Source: Ruminococcus sp. (GTDB lineage Bacteria > Bacillota > Clostridia > Oscillospirales > Ruminococcaceae). Taken from it: 45,163 nucleotides of DNA. The position numbers and the translations under genes are program-made. The notes beneath the pieces were generated by a model that was not told where the DNA came from, ran no database searches, and saw only the letters and a program-made list of their open reading frames with translations. Each line of letters opens with the position of its first letter. Position 1 is the first letter of the stretch. Below, in pieces: positions 1 through 7,938 of the stretch. The stretch spans positions 1-45,163 of the forward strand of contig JALELB010000023.1 in assembly GCA_022768805.1 (NCBI GenBank), given 5' to 3'.

Positions 1-312
1 CGATTCCGTTCAATTTCTACGAGTGTAGCTTTTCTTTTCAATTCCCGGCTCTGTGCGCCGAAAAGCAGGCTCACAAAGCCGGTAGCTCAAAAGACCTTCA
101 GCGGATATGAGCAGGTCCGCAGAATGTTCACTGCTGATCGACGCCTGTTCCGGGACCGCAGTCCTTCCCGGGCAGACGGATGGGGCCCTTAGGCAGCCAT
201 CAGAAGAGTATCGTTATCAGCGTTTAATTTTAAACGTGTTGCGTGGTTAAAGAGTCGCGCCCTCTACTCGCTTATGAACGTGCACAACCCCCGTCGAAGC
301 CTTTACGCCCCC
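1..312 (-). ncRNA. ssrA: tmRNA (SsrA), 3' end cut by the window edge
   Basis: Transfer-messenger RNA rescues ribosomes stalled on broken mRNAs and tags the unfinished protein for proteolysis, working with SmpB. On the minus strand the RNA starts near 312 with GGGGGCG, followed by the near-universal tmRNA block around GGCTTCGACGGGG (about 301-288). A tag reading frame runs from 221 to the TAA at 191-189. Its likely resume codon is GCT, giving the tag ADNDTLLMAA, with a hydrophobic xAA end as in other bacteria. Pseudoknot-like GC-rich stems follow, for example around 188-137. The ACACTCGTAG segment near 27-18 belongs to the closing part of the molecule. The T arm, acceptor 3' strand and CCA lie left of position 1. 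The 5' end is placed by analogy with B. subtilis tmRNA. The smpB stop codon (316-314) lies about 1 nt upstream. Confidence 0.93.
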
Positions 313-313
313 C

Positions 314-778
314 TTATTGGTTGCGGGTTTTCAGTGCTCTGTCAATCTCCCGCTTGGCATCCCGTGCGGCAGCCGCATCCCGCTTGTCATGCAGCTTCTT
401 GCCCTTGCACAACCCCAGCTGCACCTTTACCCGGCTGCCCTTGAAATACAGGGACAGGGGAATCAACGTCAGTCCATCCTGCTTGAGTGTGCCCAGCAGA
501 CGGTCAATCTCCCTGTGATGCATCAGCAGCTTCCGCACCCGCAAGGGATCCGCATTAAAGATGTTGCCCTTTTCATAGGGGGATATGTGCATGCCCTTGA
601 TCCAGAGCTCTCCCCCGTCAATGCTGCACCAGCTGTCTTTCAGGTTGACGCCGCCCTGCCGGATGGATTTAACCTCTGTGCCCACAAGGACGATGCCGGT
701 TTCAAAGCTCTCCAGCACGAAATATTCATGCCTGGCCTTCCGGTTCACCGCAATGGTCTTTAAGCCTTCCTGCTGCAT
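314..778 (-). CDS. smpB: SsrA-binding protein SmpB
   Basis: SmpB binds the tRNA-like part of tmRNA and carries it into the A site of stalled ribosomes during trans-translation. The 154-residue protein has the usual family length. It starts [20 protein letters not shown] and contains the conserved GTEVKSIR and [13 protein letters not shown] segments, the GKKLHDKR block, and a basic C-terminal tail that folds into the decoding site. I start it at 778 rather than at the further upstream ATG (868). A GGGGAGGTG ribosome-binding site sits just before 778, the extra upstream residues do not belong to the family, and they would overlap the promoter at 815-843. The gene directly precedes ssrA, so both are probably on one transcript with the tmRNA 5' end made by RNase P (inference). 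Confidence 0.97.
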   Translation of the reverse strand: MQQEGLKTIAVNRKARHEYFVLESFETGIVLVGTEVKSIRQGGVNLKDSWCSIDGGELWIKGMHISPYEKGNIFNADPLRVRKLLMHHREIDRLLGTLKQDGLTLIPLSLYFKGSRVKVQLGLCKGKKLHDKRDAAAARDAKREIDRALKTRNQ

Positions 779-814
779 GCAGCACACCTCCCCTCTCCGT
801 GCAACATTGCTTTC

Positions 815-843
815 ATTATATCGTACTTTCCGAAGGAAGTCAA
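815..843 (-). promoter_or_regulatory. Sigma-A type promoter of smpB-ssrA
   Basis: On the minus strand TTGACT (843-838) and TATAAT (820-815) are separated by exactly 17 nt. This is close to consensus and lies about 37 nt upstream of the smpB start codon. Confidence 0.85.
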
Positions 844-940
844 GAGTATTTCCTGGGTGTTTCAGCAAGATGATCCAGAAATGAATAGAATAAAGACAAA
901 AGAATATTATAATAAATCAGTAAAATATCCGGATTAGTCA

Positions 941-969
941 TTGCACAACGGTTTTCTGCATGTTAGAAT
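941..969 (+). promoter_or_regulatory. Promoter of the pectate lyase gene
   Basis: TTGCAC (941-946) and TAGAAT (964-969) have 17-nt spacing, and a TG one base before the -10 makes it an extended -10 element. The 5' leader would be about 85 nt. The element points away from the smpB promoter. Confidence 0.65.
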
Positions 970-1061
970 GAGGATGGAATATTGTCCTGGTTTCTAAACG
1001 GGGAGGAATAGTATACACAGTACAAACCGAAAAACAAAGAGATATTTGGAGGAGTTTTCAA

Positions 1062-3761
1062 ATGGCATTGACAAAAAAAGTGACCACCCGCATATGGGGG
1101 ATGATGACCGCTACGCTGATGGCTGTCTCCTCTCTGGTAGCAACCAACGCCATCATGACGCCTGCCCGGCTTTCTGCGGCGGAGGACGGACCCGTTGGCT
1201 ATGGAGCCGGCACAACCGGCGGTGCAGGCGGCACTTCCGTTACGGTTTCCACCGGCGAACAGTTCCTGGCTGCATTGGACAGCAAGGCGGACAATGTGCC
1301 CCTGACAATTTATGTAGACGGAACCATCACCCTGGACAACACTTCCCAGGACGAGCTGCTGATGAAGGATATGTCGGACATTTCCATCATCGGCGTAGGC
1401 ACCAACGGAGAATGCAACGGCATCGGCATCCGGATGGTACGCTGTGAAAACATTATTATCCAGAACATGGAGATTCACCATGTGCTGAAGGGAGCCGGCG
1501 AGGGAGATTCCATCAGCATTGAAAACTCCGGCTATGTATGGGTAGATCACTGCGAACTCTACAACGTCTATGACGGGGATGAAAGCAAGAAGGACGTATA
1601 TGACGGCCTGCTGGACTGCAAGAAGGACAGCCACCACCTGACCTACTCCTATAACTATCTCCACGACAGCTGGAAGACCATGCTCTGCGGTTTCTCCGAC
1701 AGTGACAACTACGACCGGACCTTTACCATGCACCACAATATCTTTGAAAACTGCAATTCCCGGCTGCCCCTGTTCCGGTATGGTCACGCACACATCTATA
1801 ACAACTACTACCACAACATTTACACCAGCGGCATCAACACCCGGATGGGCGCTGAGGTATTTGTGGAAAACAACATTTTTGACAACGTGAAGGAGCCTGT
1901 ATGCTCCCTGGACAGCTCAGCCATCGGTTACTGGAATCTGAGCGGCAACCAGTTCAACAACTGTACAGCCGGCAGCACCAGCACCTCTTCCTCTCAGAGC
2001 TGGTCGGAAAATATGGCGAATACCAGCAGCTACAGACCGGATTATGCCTATTCCGCTGAGGGTACGGACACCCTGCTCAATACCCTGGCAAATACCTGCG
2101 GCGTAGGCAAGGTGGGCAATACTGCCCCGGTTACACCGGGCACCACTGCCCCGGCTGTGACGACCACAGTAACCCAGGCTCCGGCTGTAACCACTGCGCC
2201 TGCTTCCACCACACCGGTAACGGATCCGGTTGCCAATGCCATTTACTGCGCACCCAACGGCTCTGCTTCCGCATCCGGCACCATGAGCGACCCCATGACT
2301 GTGGAAAAGGCCATTGAAACCGTACAGCCCGGCGGCACAATCTACTGCCTGGGCGGCACATACAACTTCTCCTCCACCATTAAGATTGCAGAAAGCAACA
2401 GCGGTACACAAGGTGCATACAAGACCATTTCCGCATACCCCGGCGCTTCTGTAACTTTCGACTTTTCCGCTATGGCGCTGGGTGATTCCAACCGGGGCGT
2501 ATCCATGGAGGGCAGCTACTGGCACTGGTACGGCATTCTCATCCAGGGTGCCGGCGACAACGGCATGATCCTTGCGGGCAGCCACAATCTGCTGGAGCTC
2601 TGCCAGTTCGTCAATAACCGGGACACCGGACTGCAGATCAGCCGGGTCAACACCTCCTATTCTGACATTTCCCAGTGGCCTTCCTACAACACCATCCTCA
2701 ACTGCACAGCAAAAAACAACTGTGATGACGCAACGATGGAGAATGCAGACGGCTTTGCAGCAAAGCTGACCTGCGGCGAGGGCAATGTATTTGACGGCTG
2801 CATGTCCTACAACAACAGCGATGACGGCTGGGATCTGTACGCAAAGAGTGCAACCGGCCCCATCGGCGTGGTTACCATCCGCAACTGTATCGCATTCCGC
2901 AACGGATGGACAGAGGACGGCAGAGGCGGCGGCGACTGCGACGGCAACGGCTTCAAGCTGGGCGGCTCCGGCGTCGGCACTGCACATGTGGTAGAAAACT
3001 GCATCGCCTTTGAAAACCTGCACCATGGCTTTACGGACAACAACAACCCCCTGTTCGGCAGTCTCACCAACTGCACCTCCTTTGCAAATTCCAAGGGCGG
3101 CGGCAAGGCAAACTTCCAGATGGACCGCTGCAACGCCGGCACCTTTACCAATCTGCTTTCCTATGTTAGCTACGGCAACTGTGCAAGCGATAAGTTCAAC
3201 GGCACCATCAGCAACTCTGTATACTTCAACTCCAGCAAATACTACCAGGTAGCCGGCGCAACTGCCGTTGCAAACGATAAGGTGGGAACTCCCTTTGCCG
3301 GTCCCCAGGACAGCGACTTCATCAGCGTGACTGCACCGGCACAGGGCACGGACTTCCACACTGTCTGGAGAAATTATGACGGTTCCATCACCACCAACGG
3401 CTTCCTGATGCTGAAGGACTCCAGCGCCTTGAAGGGCATGGGTGCTGTATTTACCTCCAAGGAAGCACCTCCGGTTGTGACGACCACAACAACGACAACT
3501 ACCACTACGACAACGACTACCACTACCACTACAACTACCACAACTGCTGAACCGGCTGTGGTTTACGGCGATATAGACTGCAACAATTCCATTGACATCA
3601 GTGACGTTGTATTGCTTGCCCGCTATGTGGCTGAGGATACAACCATCACCATTTCAGCCCAGGGCGTGCTGAATGCAGACTGTGACAAGAACAATGTGGT
3701 GGATTCTTCAGATATTACGGCGATCTGCCGGTATCTGGCACACCTGACTGATGCGGTTTAA
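1062..3761 (+). CDS. Cellulosomal pectate lyase, PL1-PL9-dockerin
   Basis: A secreted 899-residue enzyme with two predicted catalytic modules that cleave polygalacturonate by beta-elimination. Residues 1-40 are a signal peptide ending near LSAA. Residues about 45-345 form a PL1 parallel beta-helix with WVDHCE (160-165), DGLLDCKKD (181-189) and the active-site arginine motif RLPLFR (234-239). A Thr/Pro/Ala linker (about 354-390) leads to a PL9-type beta-helix (about 392-800), recognisable from repeats such as NADGFAAKLTCG, NNSDDGWDLYAK and DGNGFKLGGSG. A run of 22 threonines (807-828) connects to a C-terminal type I dockerin (about 834-897) with two calcium loops, DIDCNNSIDISD and DCDKNNVVDSSD. 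The dockerin should plug the enzyme into a scaffoldin cohesin. The start at 1062 follows GGAGGAG at 1048-1054. It is monocistronic, with its own promoter and terminator. The PL9 assignment is by motif memory and less certain than PL1. Confidence 0.9.
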   Translation: MALTKKVTTRIWGMMTATLMAVSSLVATNAIMTPARLSAAEDGPVGYGAGTTGGAGGTSVTVSTGEQFLAALDSKADNVPLTIYVDGTITLDNTSQDELLMKDMSDISIIGVGTNGECNGIGIRMVRCENIIIQNMEIHHVLKGAGEGDSISIENSGYVWVDHCELYNVYDGDESKKDVYDGLLDCKKDSHHLTYSYNYLHDSWKTMLCGFSDSDNYDRTFTMHHNIFENCNSRLPLFRYGHAHIYNNYYHNIYTSGINTRMGAEVFVENNIFDNVKEPVCSLDSSAIGYWNLSGNQFNNCTAGSTSTSSSQSWSENMANTSSYRPDYAYSAEGTDTLLNTLANTCGVGKVGNTAPVTPGTTAPAVTTTVTQAPAVTTAPASTTPVTDPVANAIYCAPNGSASASGTMSDPMTVEKAIETVQPGGTIYCLGGTYNFSSTIKIAESNSGTQGAYKTISAYPGASVTFDFSAMALGDSNRGVSMEGSYWHWYGILIQGAGDNGMILAGSHNLLELCQFVNNRDTGLQISRVNTSYSDISQWPSYNTILNCTAKNNCDDATMENADGFAAKLTCGEGNVFDGCMSYNNSDDGWDLYAKSATGPIGVVTIRNCIAFRNGWTEDGRGGGDCDGNGFKLGGSGVGTAHVVENCIAFENLHHGFTDNNNPLFGSLTNCTSFANSKGGGKANFQMDRCNAGTFTNLLSYVSYGNCASDKFNGTISNSVYFNSSKYYQVAGATAVANDKVGTPFAGPQDSDFISVTAPAQGTDFHTVWRNYDGSITTNGFLMLKDSSALKGMGAVFTSKEAPPVVTTTTTTTTTTTTTTTTTTTTTTAEPAVVYGDIDCNNSIDISDVVLLARYVAEDTTITISAQGVLNADCDKNNVVDSSDITAICRYLAHLTDAV
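3480..3545 (+). repeat. Low-complexity ACN tract encoding 22 threonines
   Basis: Twenty-two consecutive threonine codons form the linker before the dockerin of the pectate lyase. All four synonymous codons are mixed, so there is no perfect tandem unit. Such linkers in cellulosomal enzymes are flexible and may be glycosylated. Confidence 0.95.
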
Positions 3762-3789
3762 TTGCTAACTTCTATCCCTTTCATAAATA

Positions 3790-3828
3790 CCACCCCCCGG
3801 CATACTGATGCTGGGGGGTGGCTTTTTT
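3790..3828 (+). terminator. Rho-independent terminator after the pectate lyase
   Basis: A 14-bp GC-rich stem (3790-3803 with 3808-3821, one G-U pair, ACTG loop) is followed by a run of T at 3823-3828. It lies 29 nt after the stop codon. Confidence 0.93.
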
Positions 3829-3912
3829 GCGCATATGCAAAGGGATTAAGAAATGGGCATGCATCTGCTACCTGCCACCGGCTCCAGAAAAAAGCAAACG
3901 GCAACCAACTGA

Positions 3913-4296
3913 CTACTTTTCCAGGTTTTCTGTAGATGAATCCCGCCGATATTCCATCAGAATCCAGGCCATCAGCAGATTGACGATCCCCTTCTGTTCC
4001 TTGGGTGTCAGGGCTCTGCCCCGGGGAACCTGGTACCATTTCTCCAGGCATCCCCTGCAGCAGCAGGCGCAGGCATGCTGGGCAACGAATACCGGATGCC
4101 CCCGCATAGGGGTCTGCTTGCCGTCGTTCCTGGGAAATGCCGGAGCAAGCCGTTTGGCAACAAAATCCTCCGCATGGTGCCGGATCACCTGCAGCCCCTT
4201 CTGTTCAATATATGCCCTGTCCTCATGGGACAGGTGAAACCGGGTACGGAAGGGCGAAGTTTTCAGCCGTTCCAATGCCGCCCGCAGCTTATGCAT
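3913..4296 (-). CDS. DUF4186 family protein
   Basis: A 127-residue cytoplasmic protein of unknown function. The block from RFHLSHEDRAYI through HAEDFVAKRLAPAFP to the cysteine cluster ACACCCRGCLEKW and VPRGRALTPKEQ matches what I remember of the DUF4186 family. The clustered cysteines and neighbouring histidines suggest a metal site, but this is inference. The start at 4296 is preceded by GGGAGGAT at about 4313-4306. I see no promoter of its own. It lies just past the terminator that ends the Gld-type ABC operon, so it may be expressed by read-through. The protein has no signal peptide or membrane segment. Confidence 0.75.
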   Translation of the reverse strand: MHKLRAALERLKTSPFRTRFHLSHEDRAYIEQKGLQVIRHHAEDFVAKRLAPAFPRNDGKQTPMRGHPVFVAQHACACCCRGCLEKWYQVPRGRALTPKEQKGIVNLLMAWILMEYRRDSSTENLEK

Positions 4297-4314
4297 TTCC
4301 CTTTATCCTCCCGA

Positions 4315-4351
4315 AAGAAACACCGTACAGTGCCTAATGCCCTGTACGGTG
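4315..4351 (-). terminator. Terminator of the Gld-type ABC operon
   Basis: On the minus strand CACCGTACAG (4351-4342) pairs perfectly with CTGTACGGTG (4330-4321), followed by TTTCTTTC. It begins 7 nt after the DUF4340 stop codon and precedes the DUF4186 ribosome-binding site. Confidence 0.8.
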
Positions 4352-4357
4352 TTTAGT

Positions 4358-5734
4358 TTATTTTTCTGCATCCTTGATTTTGTTTTGCAGAGCCTCATAA
4401 CTGGAAATGATGCCTCCGGTCATGTTCAGAATTCTCTTCCGGGTCATGAACTGGGTGTAGGTGCCGTTCTTCATGATCCAGTAGGTGGTATCCGATGCCG
4501 GGATCAGCTCAATCCGGGTCACCTCGCCGTTCTGAAGGGTATAAGTAAAGCTGATTTCCGCTTCCCCCTCCGGCTTGGCATCCGGATCCACCTGGGACAG
4601 ACCCAGGGTCGCTACGGAACGGTAAAAGCCCTGGAATGCATCCATTACCTCATCCCCCATGTCACTGACAACCTTGCCGTTGCACACATAGGTTTTGCTG
4701 TCCGCATCCAGCTCCAGAGTAGCCTGCACCTCATTGCAGTCCACCACAAGCTGTTTCACGCTGGTAGCGTCCGGATTATACACATAGGGATATGCCACGC
4801 TCAGCAGATCATCATCCAGGAAGTTCAGCGCCGCCTTGGTCATATAAAAGACCTGGCCGCTCTCCTCAATCATGCCGTAAATGGAGATCTCGTCCTCCGC
4901 ATCCGAAACCATCTTGCCCAGCAGCACCGTAACCGCCTTTGTATCCGTCCGGGCATAAATCCGGTAGCTGGGCTGATCCAGCCCGTATCTGCTCAGATCC
5001 CCGGGGTTCTCGTCCACATAGGCGGTGGCAGTGGCACGTACAAAGGTATCCAGCATATCATTGATGTTGGAGGTATAGCCCTGCCACTGGATGGGCTGGG
5101 TGATGGTCCACTGCATGGCCGCATCATGGGTCAGGCTGTACACCAGGACTCCGTCCCGCTCCAGGGTGAATTCCTGGACTTCCGTGCTGTTTGCATCAAA
5201 GAGATAGCGGTTCTTCAGGGTGTTCTTCGTGGCGCGGAACACGGAACCGGAGGTATAATCAATGGTATATACCGTGCTGGTGCCCGGCAGCATTGCATAA
5301 TAGGACTCTTTCGTCGGGGTGGGATTGCCCACCAGCAGCTGATAGCTGTCTCCGGAGCTGGTATCCGCTGTCAGCACCACCGGATCCGTCAGTCCATAAG
5401 GGGAAAGATCCGTCACATCCCGGGCAATGGTTTTGACAGAGGAAAGATCGCACATATAGGAGCAAATTGCAGAAATCGCATAGGGATTGGCCGTAAAGTC
5501 ATTGCCGTCCAGCACCCAGGTCTGATCCTGGAACAAAAACCGGAAGGTGCCCTCTTCGTTTTTTACGGTCAGCGCCGTGGTGGTATTGCCGTCAAAGGAG
5601 AGCAGGCTTACCGGAGCCTCCTGCTGCTCCTGCTTCTTTTCCTTTTCCGTGTTCCGGTACCGCACTGCCAGGTATCCGCCGGTCAGCAGCACTGCAGCCG
5701 CCGCCAGCAGTGCTATGATCCTGCTCTGCTTCAT
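4358..5734 (-). CDS. DUF4340 protein of a Gld-type ABC cluster
   Basis: A 458-residue protein with one N-terminal membrane segment (about residues 5-22, rich in Ala and Leu) and a large domain predicted outside the membrane. The order of repeats (LLSFDGNTTTALTVKNEEG, TWVLDGNDF, DLSPYGLTDP, then the related DLSRYGLDQPSYRIY) fits DUF4340, a family usually encoded beside GldG-like ABC accessory proteins. The start at 5734 has GGAGGCG just upstream and overlaps the stop of the preceding gene by 4 nt (ATGA), so translation is coupled. The in-frame ATG at 5755 lies inside the upstream gene and lacks a good ribosome-binding site. The YGLDQP-type motif occurring twice suggests an internal duplication. 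The biochemical role is unknown; it is presumably an extracytoplasmic partner of the transporter. Confidence 0.83.
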   Translation of the reverse strand: MKQSRIIALLAAAAVLLTGGYLAVRYRNTEKEKKQEQQEAPVSLLSFDGNTTTALTVKNEEGTFRFLFQDQTWVLDGNDFTANPYAISAICSYMCDLSSVKTIARDVTDLSPYGLTDPVVLTADTSSGDSYQLLVGNPTPTKESYYAMLPGTSTVYTIDYTSGSVFRATKNTLKNRYLFDANSTEVQEFTLERDGVLVYSLTHDAAMQWTITQPIQWQGYTSNINDMLDTFVRATATAYVDENPGDLSRYGLDQPSYRIYARTDTKAVTVLLGKMVSDAEDEISIYGMIEESGQVFYMTKAALNFLDDDLLSVAYPYVYNPDATSVKQLVVDCNEVQATLELDADSKTYVCNGKVVSDMGDEVMDAFQGFYRSVATLGLSQVDPDAKPEGEAEISFTYTLQNGEVTRIELIPASDTTYWIMKNGTYTQFMTRKRILNMTGGIISSYEALQNKIKDAEK

Positions 5735-7197
5735 GAATTGCGCCTCCTTGCCCATACTGCAATACCGATCAGTGCAACCACCAGAGGTGCCGCGCCGAAC
5801 AAATACAGAATGGAATTGGCTTCGCTCTCGCTGTTGAGCAGCATGTAATCGTAGGTCTTTTCCTTGTCGGCAATGCTCATATCAATGTCACTGTTGTACA
5901 TCCAGGTGATGGTGGACAGGAAAAGGAAGGTGGGCACTGCAAGGTATTCAGAGGAAACATAGTCATCGGACATAAAGCTGCCGTCGCCGAATACCACGAT
6001 CTTGGAATCGTTCCGGGTGGGATCCATGGCATAGGCTGCCAGAATCAGCTCCTGTCCCCTGGTCTCCTCCGGATCCTCGTCGGTACCGCCGTATATTTCA
6101 CCTACGGCGGTGTTGTTGGAAACCATCAGGGTGCCCATGGTCAGCTGAGCGTAATTGGAACCGAACACAGAATACAGACTCCGGCAGTTCCGCATATAGG
6201 GCACCAGCCCACTGGTCTGCAAACCGGAGGTCATATCCGGCTGATCCTCATCGGCAGGGGAAACCAGGTTCACCATAAAGGTATAGGGATCGTTGGAAAT
6301 ATGCTGGGAAGTATCGGTTTCATATACTCGGTCATAGCGCATAGCCAGGCAGTATTCCAGCATCAGGTCCTCGATATTCTTGTATCGCACCGGTTTCTCG
6401 TTGGGGGACATCATAAAGCTGATATTGCCGCCCTTGTCCAGGAACGCCTCCAGCTTTTCCTTTTCTGCCTCTGTAATATCCGTGGTGGGTGCAGCAATCA
6501 GCACAATTTTGCAGTCCTCCGGCACAGCGTCAGCGGTCATGAGGTTCAGATCCGCCGAAGTATAATTGTAGTTGGCCAGATTGGTACAAAGGCGGGAATA
6601 GCCCTCCTTGCCTGCTTCCCCGTGACCGGTCAGGAAATACACTCCCGGCATGGTGCCCTCGGACACGGTCTTAATGGCGCCGGTGATATAATTTTCCCCA
6701 CGGAAGTATGCGGCAGTCACGTCCCCGGCATCGTTGTATTCATACTGGTAGATCATCTTGCCGGGAATCCGCTTGACCATATCTCCGCACTTGATGAGGA
6801 AATCCCCCTCGGACAGGTTGAAAACGCCGTCCGGGTTCAGGGAGTTGGCCAGTTCAGGCTCTCTTTCCAGGTCAAAGGTCACAAGATTGATATTGTCATA
6901 GCTGTCATACTGGAGCAGCGCCAGATACAGGGCAGAGGTTTCCGGCTCCGCAGCGATATTCTCCAGCGGTTCCGCCAGGTAAATGTCCACCTGCTTGTCC
7001 AGGGAATCCAGCAGATTTGTGGTGGCATCCGTCAGGGTATACAGCTTATTGGGGGTCAGATCCCAGCTGATGTCCAGCTGCTCCGCCAGCAGATTCAACG
7101 GAATGGCCACTGCCAACACCAGCAGCGCCATCACCCAGGCCATCAGGGTATATTTTTTGTTCTTCTGTGTATTCTGGTTGGCTTTTTTCATTTCCAT
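5731..7197 (-). CDS. GldG-like ABC transporter accessory protein
   Basis: A 488-residue protein with a membrane helix near each end (about 20-38 and about 460-482) and a large loop between them. It belongs to the GldG/ABC-type accessory family known from Bacteroidetes gliding systems and present in many non-gliding bacteria. Supporting features are LDISWDLTPNKLYTLTDAT right after the first helix, YFLTGHGE, ILIAAPTTDITEAEKEKLEAFLDKGG-like text (read as VLIAAPTTDITEAE) and VVFGDGSFMSDD near the end. The start at 7197 has GGGGG nine nt upstream and lies 6 nt after the permease stop. It sits between the permease and DUF4340 genes in one operon. A role in gliding is unlikely here; export or cell-envelope functions are guesses. 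Confidence 0.86.
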   Translation of the reverse strand: MEMKKANQNTQKNKKYTLMAWVMALLVLAVAIPLNLLAEQLDISWDLTPNKLYTLTDATTNLLDSLDKQVDIYLAEPLENIAAEPETSALYLALLQYDSYDNINLVTFDLEREPELANSLNPDGVFNLSEGDFLIKCGDMVKRIPGKMIYQYEYNDAGDVTAAYFRGENYITGAIKTVSEGTMPGVYFLTGHGEAGKEGYSRLCTNLANYNYTSADLNLMTADAVPEDCKIVLIAAPTTDITEAEKEKLEAFLDKGGNISFMMSPNEKPVRYKNIEDLMLEYCLAMRYDRVYETDTSQHISNDPYTFMVNLVSPADEDQPDMTSGLQTSGLVPYMRNCRSLYSVFGSNYAQLTMGTLMVSNNTAVGEIYGGTDEDPEETRGQELILAAYAMDPTRNDSKIVVFGDGSFMSDDYVSSEYLAVPTFLFLSTITWMYNSDIDMSIADKEKTYDYMLLNSESEANSILYLFGAAPLVVALIGIAVWARRRNS

Positions 7198-7203
7198 CGT
7201 CCA

Positions 7204-7935
7204 TTACCCCCTGCTCCAGCGTCTTTTCTGAACCGAAATGCCTGTCCATGCCAGGAACAGTACGATCAGCGAGATATAGAAGATCAGATCCGACAGGCGG
7301 AACAGACCCTGTGAAAACATGACAAAGCGCTCCTCTGTGGAAAGCCAGTTGAGCACATTGGAAACCACCGGAAGATTGGAGAACAGCGCCGTGCCTGCCA
7401 GGTTATCCACAAAAATCAGCACGATCATAGCCGCTTCACCCAGCACTGCCGCAATGATGGGGTTGTCCGTCAGGGCGGACATGAATATGCCGATGGCGAT
7501 GCACACCAGCCCCCAGAAATAGAAGCCGATGTATCCGCAAAGGAGATTTGACCAGATCACCTCACCGTGCATAGCGGTTACAATGGGGAAAAACAGGGAC
7601 AGAACCATCATGCACAGGAACACAAAGGCAACGCCCAAGAACTTGGCCAGTACGATTTTCGTGATGGACAGGGGGGAGGACATGAGCAGAACCTCTGTGC
7701 CCCCCTTGCGCTCATCCGCAAAGGTACGCATGGTCAGTGCCGGAATCATAAAGATAAAGTAAAAGAAGTTGTTGTAGAAAATGTTCGGGAATGAAAATTT
7801 AAAGGTATTCGAGGACAGATCTGAAATGCCGGTGATAAAGCTAAGGGAAAACACCAGCAGGAACAGAGCGCCGATGATATATGCAAATGGGGAGAAGAAG
7901 TAGGACTGTACTTCCTTTTTAAATAATGAAAACAT
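7204..7935 (-). CDS. ABC-2 type permease (GldF-like)
   Basis: A 243-residue integral membrane protein with about six hydrophobic segments, the expected topology for an ABC-2 export permease. The N-terminus MFSLFKKEVQSYFFSPFAYI and the ALTMRTFADERKGGTEVLLMSSP segment are typical of the GldF branch. It should form the membrane channel driven by the ATPase encoded 3 nt upstream. AAGGAG precedes the start. The next gene, the GldG-like accessory protein, begins 6 nt after its stop. The substrate is unknown. Confidence 0.9.
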   Translation of the reverse strand: MFSLFKKEVQSYFFSPFAYIIGALFLLVFSLSFITGISDLSSNTFKFSFPNIFYNNFFYFIFMIPALTMRTFADERKGGTEVLLMSSPLSITKIVLAKFLGVAFVFLCMMVLSLFFPIVTAMHGEVIWSNLLCGYIGFYFWGLVCIAIGIFMSALTDNPIIAAVLGEAAMIVLIFVDNLAGTALFSNLPVVSNVLNWLSTEERFVMFSQGLFRLSDLIFYISLIVLFLAWTGISVQKRRWSRG

Positions 7936-7938
7936 GGC

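Noticed and set aside
3480-3545. A short tandem repeat or CRISPR-like array
   Set aside because: The tract is a coding poly-threonine linker with mixed codons, with no spacers.
4337-5848. A 503-codon plus-strand frame
   Set aside because: Shadow of the DUF4340 gene; the opposite strand has the ATGA overlap, the ribosome-binding site and the terminator.
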